The notes beneath the pieces were generated by a model, which was not told the origin of the DNA, made no database searches, and was given only the letters and a program-made list of their open reading frames with translations. DNA of 60,840 nt. Source: Bacteroidota bacterium (lineage in GTDB: Bacteria; Bacteroidota; Bacteroidia; Bacteroidales; VadinHA17). A program made the translations under genes and the position numbers. Below, one piece after another: positions 35,892 through 43,583 of the stretch. The first letter of the stretch is position 1; each line of letters begins with the position of its first letter. Where the stretch lies: assembly GCA_011049175.1 (NCBI GenBank), contig DSCJ01000107.1:1-60840 (forward strand), given 5' to 3'.

Positions 35892-36899
35892 ATGAAAATG
35901 TCCTACGAACAGATCATGAAGGATCTGAAAAACAAGGTCTACCGGCCTGTATATTTCCTGGCGGGTCAGGAACCCTATTTTATTGACAGGATTACCGAAT
36001 ACATTGCATCTCATGCGCTTCCTGAAGAAGCCCGGTCGTTTAACCAGATGATTGTGTACGGCAGGGATACCAGCGCCCATGAAATTGTGGACCTTGCCCG
36101 CCGATTCCCTATGATGTCCAGTCACCAGGTGGTTATTGTCAAAGAAGCACAGGATCTGCCGTCACTTGAGGCTTTTGAACATTATCTCAATGATCCAATG
36201 AAATCAACCATTCTGGTAATCAATTATAAATACAAAACCCTCAGCAACCGGCTGAAGGTATACAAAGCTTTGGAAAAAAACGGAATATATTTTGAATCAA
36301 AAAAATTGTATGAAAACAGTATTCCCCTGTGGATCGAGAATTATTTAAAAAGCAAAGGGTATTCCATGAATCCCGGGGTGGGAATGCTCCTGACCGAACA
36401 CCTGGGAAGCGACCTGAACCGGATTGCAGGTGAACTGGACAAACTGATGATCGTTCTTCCGAAAAATGAAAATACCGTTACGGCAAAACATATTGAAGAG
36501 TATATAGGCATCAGCAAAGAATACAATAACTTTGAACTGACCAGTGCACTGGCCAGAAAAGATATTCTGAAATCGAACCGTATTGTAAAGCATTTCGGGA
36601 ACCATCCGAAAAACTATTCCATTACCCTCACCCTGGCGGCCATCTACTTTTTCTTCAGCAAAAGCCTTGTGTACCATTACCTCAGCAACAAATCAAGGGA
36701 CGAAGCTGCCCGGGTGCTAGGGATTCATTCTTTTCACATGAAGGATTACGAAGCGGCCGCCAGAAACTACAGTGCGGAAAAATTGAAGCAAATCATCAGC
36801 TTACTGCGTGAATACGATGTGAAATCAAAGGGATTCATACCGGTTTCCGCCGAAGATGGAGACCTGTTAAAGGAATTGATCTATAAAATATTACACTGA
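35892..36899 (+). CDS. holA: DNA polymerase III subunit delta
   Basis: A 335-residue HolA, the clamp-loader subunit that opens the sliding clamp. It begins MKMSYEQIMKDLKNKVYRP, followed by VYFLAGQEPYFIDRITEYIA (delta equivalent of the P-loop), a central domain with GSDLNRIAGELDKLMIVL, and a C-terminal helical collar containing FHMKDYEAAARNYSAEKL. There is no true Walker A, as expected for delta. MSYEQ at 35898 is an alternative start. It lies in the AMP nucleosidase-holA-rhomboid-gmhB run with gaps of 4 and 7 bp. Confidence 0.92.
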   Translation: MKMSYEQIMKDLKNKVYRPVYFLAGQEPYFIDRITEYIASHALPEEARSFNQMIVYGRDTSAHEIVDLARRFPMMSSHQVVIVKEAQDLPSLEAFEHYLNDPMKSTILVINYKYKTLSNRLKVYKALEKNGIYFESKKLYENSIPLWIENYLKSKGYSMNPGVGMLLTEHLGSDLNRIAGELDKLMIVLPKNENTVTAKHIEEYIGISKEYNNFELTSALARKDILKSNRIVKHFGNHPKNYSITLTLAAIYFFFSKSLVYHYLSNKSRDEAARVLGIHSFHMKDYEAAARNYSAEKLKQIISLLREYDVKSKGFIPVSAEDGDLLKELIYKILH

Positions 36900-36906
36900 A
36901 TTCATC

Positions 36907-37521
36907 ATGACCATTCTGATCGTTGCCATTATATCGCTTATTTCCATCCTGGCCTTCAACAACCCGCGGTTGATTACCCGGTTACAGTTTAATCCCTACC
37001 GGGTAGTCCACTACCGCGAATACCACCGCTTTCTTACACACGGCCTGATCCATGCCGACTGGATGCATTTGATAATCAATATGATGGTGCTTTTTTTCTT
37101 CGGCACGGCAGTGGAAAGTTATTTTCATCAAATGGCTGAAGCGGGAATGATCAGGTGGCCCGAAATACACTACCTGATCCTCCTGGTGGGATCGATGGCC
37201 ATCGCTACCCTCACCACATTGAAGAAATACCGGAATGAACCCGGTTACAACTCGGTAGGGGCCTCGGGAGCGGTTTCCGCCTTTATCTTCACCAGCATCT
37301 TCTTCAATCCCTGGCAAACCCTTTTGTTGTATTTCATTCCCATTCCGGGCATCATCTTCGGGATTGCCTACCTGATCTATTCGCACATCATGAGCCGGCG
37401 TGCTTCCGACCATATCAACCACGATGCACACTTTCTGGGAGCCGTCGCCGGATTCATCTATCCGGCCATCATCGCTCCTTCCCTTATCGGTTACTTTTTT
37501 CAGCAACTGTTAAATCCATGA
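36907..37521 (+). CDS. Rhomboid family intramembrane serine protease
   Basis: A 204-residue protein with six hydrophobic segments. The rhomboid residues are present: H54 and N58 in HLIINMMVLFFFG, the GASG motif with Ser120, and His175 in NHDAHFLGAVAG as the partner of the dyad. The size equals the minimal bacterial core. It should cut substrates inside the membrane. It overlaps gmhB by 4 bp (ATGA). Confidence 0.93.
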   Translation: MTILIVAIISLISILAFNNPRLITRLQFNPYRVVHYREYHRFLTHGLIHADWMHLIINMMVLFFFGTAVESYFHQMAEAGMIRWPEIHYLILLVGSMAIATLTTLKKYRNEPGYNSVGASGAVSAFIFTSIFFNPWQTLLLYFIPIPGIIFGIAYLIYSHIMSRRASDHINHDAHFLGAVAGFIYPAIIAPSLIGYFFQQLLNP

Positions 37522-38030
37522 AACAGCAGGCCATATTTCTTGACCGCGACGGAGTGATCAATGAAGAAAGAGGGGAATATACCTATCTGATAAAGGATTT
37601 TCGCTTCAATGAAGGAGTGTTCACAGCCCTGCGGATGTTTCAGGAAACAGGATACCTGCTGATTGTGATTTCCAATCAGGGAGGCATTGCCAGAGGCATG
37701 TACACCAGGGAGGATATTGACCGCCTTCACCGGTTCATGGAAAATGAACTCATTGCGGAAAATATCCGTCTTACCGAAATATATTACTGCCCCCATCATT
37801 CCGATGTGGAAAAATGCCTGTGCAGGAAACCGGGAACCCTCATGCTGGAAAAAGCCATGGCACGTTTCGGTATTGATCCTGCCCGTTCCTTCTTTATCGG
37901 CGATCATGAAAGGGATGCGCAAGCGGCCATTAAAGCGGGGATCACAGCTGTTACCATACGGCCCAACCAGCCGCTGACAGAGATAGTGGACCAGATCATA
38001 CCCGGCTACCAAAAGCGCCGAACGGATTAA
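37518..38030 (+). CDS. gmhB: D-glycero-manno-heptose 1,7-bisphosphate 7-phosphatase (HAD-IIIA)
   Basis: A 170-residue HAD phosphatase of the HAD-IIIA group. It has the nucleophile/acid pair in IFLDRDGVINEE (Asp9, Asp11), SNQGGIARGM, the zinc-binding loop YYCPHHSDVEKCLCRKPG and the metal-binding IGDHERDAQAA. It removes the 7-phosphate during ADP- or GDP-heptose synthesis for LPS core or glycoproteins. No other heptose genes are in the window. The gene overlaps rhomboid by 4 bp and its end overlaps convergent YqgE by 4 bp. Confidence 0.9.
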   Translation: MKQQAIFLDRDGVINEERGEYTYLIKDFRFNEGVFTALRMFQETGYLLIVISNQGGIARGMYTREDIDRLHRFMENELIAENIRLTEIYYCPHHSDVEKCLCRKPGTLMLEKAMARFGIDPARSFFIGDHERDAQAAIKAGITAVTIRPNQPLTEIVDQIIPGYQKRRTD

Positions 38031-38620
38031 TTATTGGCAGGGTTTTCTGGAAAATCAGCCCAGAGACGGTATTTCTTATCCTTCATCTTCCTGAGAACAG
38101 CCCGCCATTCTTCCCTGTCGGAACAGGACATGATGGTAGCCGGATCTACCCGGGTAACCAGCCAGGAATTCTCGTGAATTTCATTTTCAAGTTGCCTGGG
38201 CATCCATCCGGAATAACCCACAAAAAACCTGATCTGCCCGGGCCGGATCAATCCTCCGTTTAATAACTCTTTCACCGTATTAAAATCACCTCCCCAGTAT
38301 ATATCATGAAAAACCTGCATGCTGTTCGGGATCCGTTCTCCAAGGGTGTGAATATAATGTACCGTATTGGTTGCCACCGGCCCGCCCAGCGATACGGAAA
38401 CTTCCGCATCCGGAAAATTTTTCAGTAATTCCGACAGGGCAATATGTACCGGCTTGTTCAGAATAAAACCTACCGAACCTTCTTCGTTATGCTCTACCAG
38501 AAAAACGATGGAGCGCTTGAAATACTGATCTGACAAGAAAGGTTCGGAAATCAGGACCCTCCCTTTTCCCACTTTGTGATCTTTTGGCTCTACATGAAAA
38601 AAATCAAAATTCAGATCCAT
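38027..38620 (-). CDS. YqgE/AlgH family protein
   Basis: A 197-residue protein with the YqgE signature: KGRVLISEPFLSDQYFKRSI near the start, then FLVEHNEEGSVGFILNKPVH, VSLGGPVATNTVHYIH, YWGGDFNTVKELL and RFFVGYSGWMPRQLENEI. The family is widespread, cytoplasmic and of unsettled function; AlgH is linked to alginate regulation in Pseudomonas. It is convergent with gmhB and divergent from the polysaccharide-export gene. Confidence 0.94.
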   Translation of the reverse strand: MDLNFDFFHVEPKDHKVGKGRVLISEPFLSDQYFKRSIVFLVEHNEEGSVGFILNKPVHIALSELLKNFPDAEVSVSLGGPVATNTVHYIHTLGERIPNSMQVFHDIYWGGDFNTVKELLNGGLIRPGQIRFFVGYSGWMPRQLENEIHENSWLVTRVDPATIMSCSDREEWRAVLRKMKDKKYRLWADFPENPANN

Positions 38621-38737
38621 CTGTTCCGTTTATTCTGTTTTCCTTTGAAAAATACGTATTTTTACCATGGAAATCAAAAAATATTCCATTGCTGAAGCAT
38701 GTTTTATTTTCCATTCCCTCATTCCGAAAACCGAATC

Positions 38738-39538
38738 ATGAGTAAAGCCATACCCACTGTCAATCAGGGCAATAAAAACCGAAAAAGCAAGTGTATACCG
38801 GTTATTCTTGCAGTTGGCTTGTTTCTTGCCGCCTGTACCACACAGAAAGACCTGCTTTATTTACAGGGGCTGAACTCAGCCGGCGAAGAACTGCCACTGC
38901 AGCTCCCCGGCGATTACCTGATACAGGAACAGGACATTCTGTACATCAGGCTATTATCCTATAACCAGGAATTCAACAACCTCCTTGACATTTCCGAAAC
39001 CGGCACCTATGCCATCGGGGAAGGATACCTGTACATCAACGGGTATCAGGTGAACGATTCCGGATATGTGGAAGTCCCCTTCATTGGACAGGTTCCGGTG
39101 CTTGGAACTACTGTGGAAGAAGCCAGGAAAAGGATTACCAGGAAAGCCCAGGAATTCATTAAAGATCCGGTGGTCATTGTAAAATTGTTAAGTTTTAAAT
39201 TTACTATTCTGGGTGAGGTAAAAGTTCCCGGAACCTATCAGAACTACAACAAACAGCTTACCGTGCTTGAAGCCATTGGAATGGCAGGAGATATTACCGA
39301 TCTCGGGAACCGGAAAGACATACTGGTGGTTCGCAGAACACCCGATTCCATCCGTACCTTTCACCTGAATCTGCTGAACAAGGATATCCTTGCATCCGAA
39401 GCCTTTTTCGTTCAGCCGAATGATGTGATCTATGTAAAACCCACGCATAACAGAATCATACGGATCAATATACCCACCCTTTCCTTTATATTCGCATCAC
39501 TCTCTACTGTCTTACTCGTGTTAAATTACTTTAAGTAA
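38738..39538 (+). CDS. Wza-type polysaccharide export lipoprotein
   Basis: A 266-residue lipoprotein with lipobox LAAC (Cys33) after MSKAIPTVNQG.... It has a Poly_export domain (GDYLIQEQDILYIRLLSYNQ, VPFIGQVPVLGTTVEEARKR, PVVIVKLLSFKFTILGEVKV) and one SLBB-like segment (GTYQNYNKQLTVLEAIGMAG). A C-terminal membrane helix (IPTLSFIFASLSTVLLVLNY) is typical of Bacteroidota members. It should form the outer-membrane channel for a surface polysaccharide together with the next gene, 4 bp away. The ATG at 38738 gives a proper lipoprotein signal. Confidence 0.93.
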   Translation: MSKAIPTVNQGNKNRKSKCIPVILAVGLFLAACTTQKDLLYLQGLNSAGEELPLQLPGDYLIQEQDILYIRLLSYNQEFNNLLDISETGTYAIGEGYLYINGYQVNDSGYVEVPFIGQVPVLGTTVEEARKRITRKAQEFIKDPVVIVKLLSFKFTILGEVKVPGTYQNYNKQLTVLEAIGMAGDITDLGNRKDILVVRRTPDSIRTFHLNLLNKDILASEAFFVQPNDVIYVKPTHNRIIRINIPTLSFIFASLSTVLLVLNYFK

Positions 39539-39542
39539 GCCT

Positions 39543-41996
39543 ATGGATCCTCATCAGGAATATATTTACCAGGAAGAGAACATTGACATAAAAAAGTTTC
39601 TGCTCAGAATACTGGGAAACTGGTACTGGTTTGCCATTTCCCTATTCATTGCCATTACGGCGGCCTATCTGTTCAACCGGTATTCCGAACCCATTTACAG
39701 TGTCAGCGCTACCCTGATAGCCCGGGGGGAAGAGAAAGGAAAAACCGGGATGGAAGGTTTCATCGAAGGGATGGAAATCGTTACCCGGCAGGTGAATGTG
39801 GAAGATGAAATGGAAATTCTCCGTTCGTACACACTCACCAACCAGGCTCTGCGGAAACTGGACGATTTCGATGTTTCGTATGTCCTGGTGGGAAGAAGGG
39901 GTATCAAGGAATCGAAACTTTACAACCGTTCCCCGTTTGTGGTGGAACTCGATACCCTTTATCCGCAGCTGCCGGGTCACAAAATTTACATTACTCTCCT
40001 GAACAGGGAAGAATTCCGACTGGAAATCGACGAACATTACGATATCGACCGGGTGATGAAATTCGGAGAGCCGTTTGTGCATCCTCCGCTGGCATTTACA
40101 GTAAAACAACGCAATCCTGAAGAATTCGATCCAACAAGCTGGTCATCCAACAAGTTCTATTTCGTTGTCAATAACCTGAACGCTCTTACCAATGCCTACC
40201 GTTCGAAATTGTCGGTCGAGGTAAACGATCCGAAAAAAGGTTCGGTACTGACCCTGACCACCCAGGGGTTTGTGGCGCAGCAGGAAGCCGATTACCTGAA
40301 CAAGCTCATTGAAGTATACATTGATTACGGCAGGGAGGAAAAAAGCAAAAATGCCACACTGGCCCTCCAGTTCATTGATGAACAGCTGAAAGAAATTGTC
40401 GATTCTCTGGAATCGGTGGAACAGGAAATGCTCGAATTCAGGCTCAGATACAATATCATCGATCTGAGCCAGGAGGGTGCGGCCATTGCCCAGAAACTGA
40501 TTGACCTGCAAAAGGAAAAAACCATGCTGGGCATGCAGCAAAAATATTACCATTACCTTCAGGGTTATATCCGGGAAAGAGGTGATTTTTCCGATGTCAT
40601 TGCCCCTTCTGTAATGGGAGTGAACGAACCGCTCCTCACCAACCTCATTGCCAGGCTTACCGAATTATATTCCGAACGGACCACCCTGGAACATTCTGCC
40701 CAGCGATTCAATCCTTCAGTCACCCTGAATGCCCGCCAGATTGAGGAAACACGTCAGATCCTGCTGGAACATGTGAGCAGCATGATCGAATCGGCTGCCC
40801 TGAGCATGAAGGATATTGACCGCCGCATGGCGGAAGTGGAAAAAGACATCCAGCAGTTACCGGTAACGGAACGGGCATTGATCGGAATTGAACGGAAATT
40901 CCAGGTAAACGACGAAATATATACCTACATGCTGCAAAAACGCATGGAAGCGGGTATTGCCAAAGCTTCAAACCTGCCCGACAACCGGATGCTCGATCAG
41001 GCCCGGGCTGAAAATGCCGCAAGGGTAAAACCCAAAACCTCCATGAACTATATGATCGCCCTGATCCTGGGATTTGTTGTACCGGTGGTGATCATTCTGC
41101 TGATCGATTTTTTCAACAACCGGATCGTTGACCGGAAAGACATTGAAGATCATACCAGCGTACCCGTGATCGGCTCGGTGGGTCACAATAAAACCGATTC
41201 CGAAATCCCGGTATTCCTGCAGCCCAAATCATCCATTGCCGAATCGTTCCGGGCACTGAGAACCAATCTGCAGTACATGCTCAGGGAGAAAGGGGAAAAT
41301 ATTGTTCTGATTTCATCCACGGTGAGCGGGGAAGGAAAAACATTCATTGCCACTAACCTGGCAGTGATCGTTGCCATGTCGGGCAGAAAAACCCTCCTGG
41401 TAGGCCTCGATCTGCGTAAGCCGAAAATCCACAGGGATTTCAATATTACAAACGAAACAGGCCTGAGCACATACCTTATCAACCAGAGCGAACTGGACGA
41501 TATTATTCATCCCACCGATATTGAAAACCTATACGTGGTCACGTCGGGGCCTGTTCCCCCGAACCCTGCTGAATTACTGGAAACCGGGCGAATGGCCACC
41601 TTCATGGAACATATCCGTAAGGAGTACGATATGGTCATTCTCGATACCCCTCCTGTGGCCGTGGTTACCGATGCCATTCTGGTGAGCAAATATTCCCATG
41701 CCAACATTTTTGTGGTACGGCATAATTTCTCACATAAAAACGTTATCCAGTTTATTGACGAGATATACAAAAGGAAAGACATCCGCAACATTTCCCTGCT
41801 GATCAATGATATTAAGCTGCATGGATATTACGGTTACGGATACGGTTACAGATATGGATACGGATACGGCTATAACTATGGATACGGTTATGGATACGGA
41901 TACGGAAGCGACTACTACTCGGATGATGATAATGCACAAGGCAGCCTTTTCAGGCGGTTGCTGCATTCGGCAGGAAAACGGAACCGGAAAGAATAA
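39543..41996 (+). CDS. Wzc-type chain-length regulator / tyrosine autokinase with Tyr-Gly tail
   Basis: An 817-residue fusion of a Wzz domain (membrane helix near residues 25-45, periplasmic coiled coil, second helix near 505-525) and a cytoplasmic BY-kinase. The kinase has Walker A in SSTVSGEGKTFIATNLA, a Walker A' region at LLVGLDLRKPK, and Walker B in MVILDTPPVAVVTDA. After residue 761 there is a 31-residue tail with 16 tyrosines in YG repeats, followed by an acidic Ser/Asp stretch. The tail is the autophosphorylation site in this family and controls export of long chains. Such a long uninterrupted YG run is unusual. No glycosyltransferase cluster follows. Confidence 0.93.
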   Translation: MDPHQEYIYQEENIDIKKFLLRILGNWYWFAISLFIAITAAYLFNRYSEPIYSVSATLIARGEEKGKTGMEGFIEGMEIVTRQVNVEDEMEILRSYTLTNQALRKLDDFDVSYVLVGRRGIKESKLYNRSPFVVELDTLYPQLPGHKIYITLLNREEFRLEIDEHYDIDRVMKFGEPFVHPPLAFTVKQRNPEEFDPTSWSSNKFYFVVNNLNALTNAYRSKLSVEVNDPKKGSVLTLTTQGFVAQQEADYLNKLIEVYIDYGREEKSKNATLALQFIDEQLKEIVDSLESVEQEMLEFRLRYNIIDLSQEGAAIAQKLIDLQKEKTMLGMQQKYYHYLQGYIRERGDFSDVIAPSVMGVNEPLLTNLIARLTELYSERTTLEHSAQRFNPSVTLNARQIEETRQILLEHVSSMIESAALSMKDIDRRMAEVEKDIQQLPVTERALIGIERKFQVNDEIYTYMLQKRMEAGIAKASNLPDNRMLDQARAENAARVKPKTSMNYMIALILGFVVPVVIILLIDFFNNRIVDRKDIEDHTSVPVIGSVGHNKTDSEIPVFLQPKSSIAESFRALRTNLQYMLREKGENIVLISSTVSGEGKTFIATNLAVIVAMSGRKTLLVGLDLRKPKIHRDFNITNETGLSTYLINQSELDDIIHPTDIENLYVVTSGPVPPNPAELLETGRMATFMEHIRKEYDMVILDTPPVAVVTDAILVSKYSHANIFVVRHNFSHKNVIQFIDEIYKRKDIRNISLLINDIKLHGYYGYGYGYRYGYGYGYNYGYGYGYGYGSDYYSDDDNAQGSLFRRLLHSAGKRNRKE
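41826..41918 (+). repeat. In-frame Tyr-Gly codon repeat at the 3' end of the wzc-like gene
   Basis: Codons for Tyr and Gly alternate (TAC GGA or TAT GGT units), giving 6-bp and 12-bp tandem repeats. The codons vary (TAC/TAT, GGA/GGT/GGC), which suggests selection for the peptide, not only slippage. The repeat could still be length-variable between strains. Confidence 0.85.
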
Positions 41997-41998
41997 AT

Positions 41999-42042
41999 CC
42001 GGAATCCTCATCGTTGCGTATTTGAAAATCCGGCTTTTTTTT
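41999..42042 (+). terminator. Possible terminator after the wzc-like gene
   Basis: CCGGA (41999-42003) and TCCGG (42029-42033) can pair across a long loop, followed by CTTTTTTTT. The stem is short. Confidence 0.35.
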
Positions 42043-42089
42043 GCATCTTCCCTGCCCTATTCAGGTAAAATTCAAGCAGCCGGCGCCGT

Positions 42090-43574
42090 ATGCAGGAATT
42101 AAAAAAACAACCCACCCTTTTTCAGGCATTCATTCCCATCATTTTCCTGATTGTTCTCCTGTTTCTGAATGTCCGGTTCTTTGAGGATACCCTGGGCGGA
42201 GCCAATCAAATCGTACTGATCCTGTCGGCTTCCATTGCAGGGATCATAGCTACCCGTCTTGGCCTTCCCTGGAAATCGGTCAGAAGCAGTATGGTGAAGA
42301 GTATCAGCTCGGCCATGCCATCCATCCTCATCCTGTTTCTGATCGGATCGCTGGCAGGAACCTGGATGATCAGCGGGGTGGTGCCGGCCTTGATTTATTA
42401 CGGGCTGAAAATACTGAACCCCACTATTTTCCTGTTCGCCACCGTGGTCATCTGCTCCATTGTTTCACTGGCTACCGGAAGTTCCTGGTCAACAGTGGCA
42501 ACCATCGGGATTGCCCTGCTGGGCATAGGAAATGCCATGGGATTTCATGCGGGAGTTACTGCCGGTGCTATCATTTCAGGGGCCTATTTTGGCGACAAGA
42601 TGTCGCCCATGTCCGATACCACCAACCTGGCGCCGGCAATGGCCGGTACCGACCTGTTTACCCATATCAGGTATATGGTCTATACCACCGGACCATCCAT
42701 TCTCATTTCCCTGGTTATTTTCCTGATCATCGGACTTACTGTCAAATTGCCTGAAGAGAACACCAGTATCGAAGGGGTACTGGCCGCCATTGATCATCAT
42801 TTTCACATCACACCCTGGCTGTTTATTGTACCGGCATTTCTTATTTATATCATTGTCAGGAAAGTGGCTCCACTGCCTTCCCTCCTGGCAGGAACCCTGA
42901 TGGGGGGCATCTTTGCCGTGATTTTTCAGCCGGATGTGATCAGGGAAGTGGCAGGAACGGATGGAACCTACCTGAAAGATTCCTACATCGCCGTCATGAA
43001 ATCCATGTTCGGGTCGGTAAGCGTGGTGACCGATAATGCGCAGGTGAACGAACTGCTTGCCACAAGGGGTATGGCCGGCATGCTGAACACTATCTGGCTG
43101 ATCCTGTCTGCCATGGTTTTCGGAGGAGCCATGGAATCGGCCGGATTGCTTGTCAGGATCACCCAGTCCATCATTCGTTTTGTCCATTCGGCCGGTTCGC
43201 TGGTAGCTGCCACGGTAGGGTCCTGCCTGTTTTTCAACGTCACCGCATCCGATCAGTACATATCCATTGTGGTCCCCGGCCGCATGTTTGCGAAAGCCTA
43301 TCGTGATCAGAGACTGAAACCCGAGGTGCTGAGCCGTTCCCTGGAAGATTCGGGCACCGTCACGTCGGTGCTTATCCCCTGGAATACATGCGGGGCCACC
43401 CAGGCAGGTGTCCTGGGAGTATCCACCTGGACCTACATGCCCTATTGCTTCTTTAATATCATCAGCCCTTTCATGAGCATATTCATGGCAGCTTTCAATA
43501 TCAACATCCGCCGATATAAAACGGGCGATCCTGAGTATGTTGAATTCAAGGAAGAAGACCGCATGGATTACTGA
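42090..43574 (+). CDS. nhaC: Na+/H+ antiporter, NhaC family
   Basis: A 494-residue polytopic membrane protein of NhaC size with about 12 helices. Landmarks are VVICSIVSLATGSSWSTVAT, the SGAYFGDKMSPMSDTTNLAP motif, FNVTASDQYISIVVPGRMFA, and LEDSGTVTSVLIPWNTCGAT. It exchanges Na+ for H+, using or shaping the gradient made by NQR encoded nearby. The name NhaC is a family label; some members carry malate/Na+-lactate. It is convergent with the E1 gene (9-bp gap), where CCACTCT/AGAGTGG (43579-43597) can form a shared hairpin. Confidence 0.92.
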   Translation: MQELKKQPTLFQAFIPIIFLIVLLFLNVRFFEDTLGGANQIVLILSASIAGIIATRLGLPWKSVRSSMVKSISSAMPSILILFLIGSLAGTWMISGVVPALIYYGLKILNPTIFLFATVVICSIVSLATGSSWSTVATIGIALLGIGNAMGFHAGVTAGAIISGAYFGDKMSPMSDTTNLAPAMAGTDLFTHIRYMVYTTGPSILISLVIFLIIGLTVKLPEENTSIEGVLAAIDHHFHITPWLFIVPAFLIYIIVRKVAPLPSLLAGTLMGGIFAVIFQPDVIREVAGTDGTYLKDSYIAVMKSMFGSVSVVTDNAQVNELLATRGMAGMLNTIWLILSAMVFGGAMESAGLLVRITQSIIRFVHSAGSLVAATVGSCLFFNVTASDQYISIVVPGRMFAKAYRDQRLKPEVLSRSLEDSGTVTSVLIPWNTCGATQAGVLGVSTWTYMPYCFFNIISPFMSIFMAAFNINIRRYKTGDPEYVEFKEEDRMDY

Positions 43575-43583
43575 TACACCACT

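Noticed and set aside
41826-41918. Tandem repeat resembling a small repeat array or CRISPR-like tract
   Set aside because: There are no spacers; the repeats are in frame and encode the kinase's Tyr-Gly tail.
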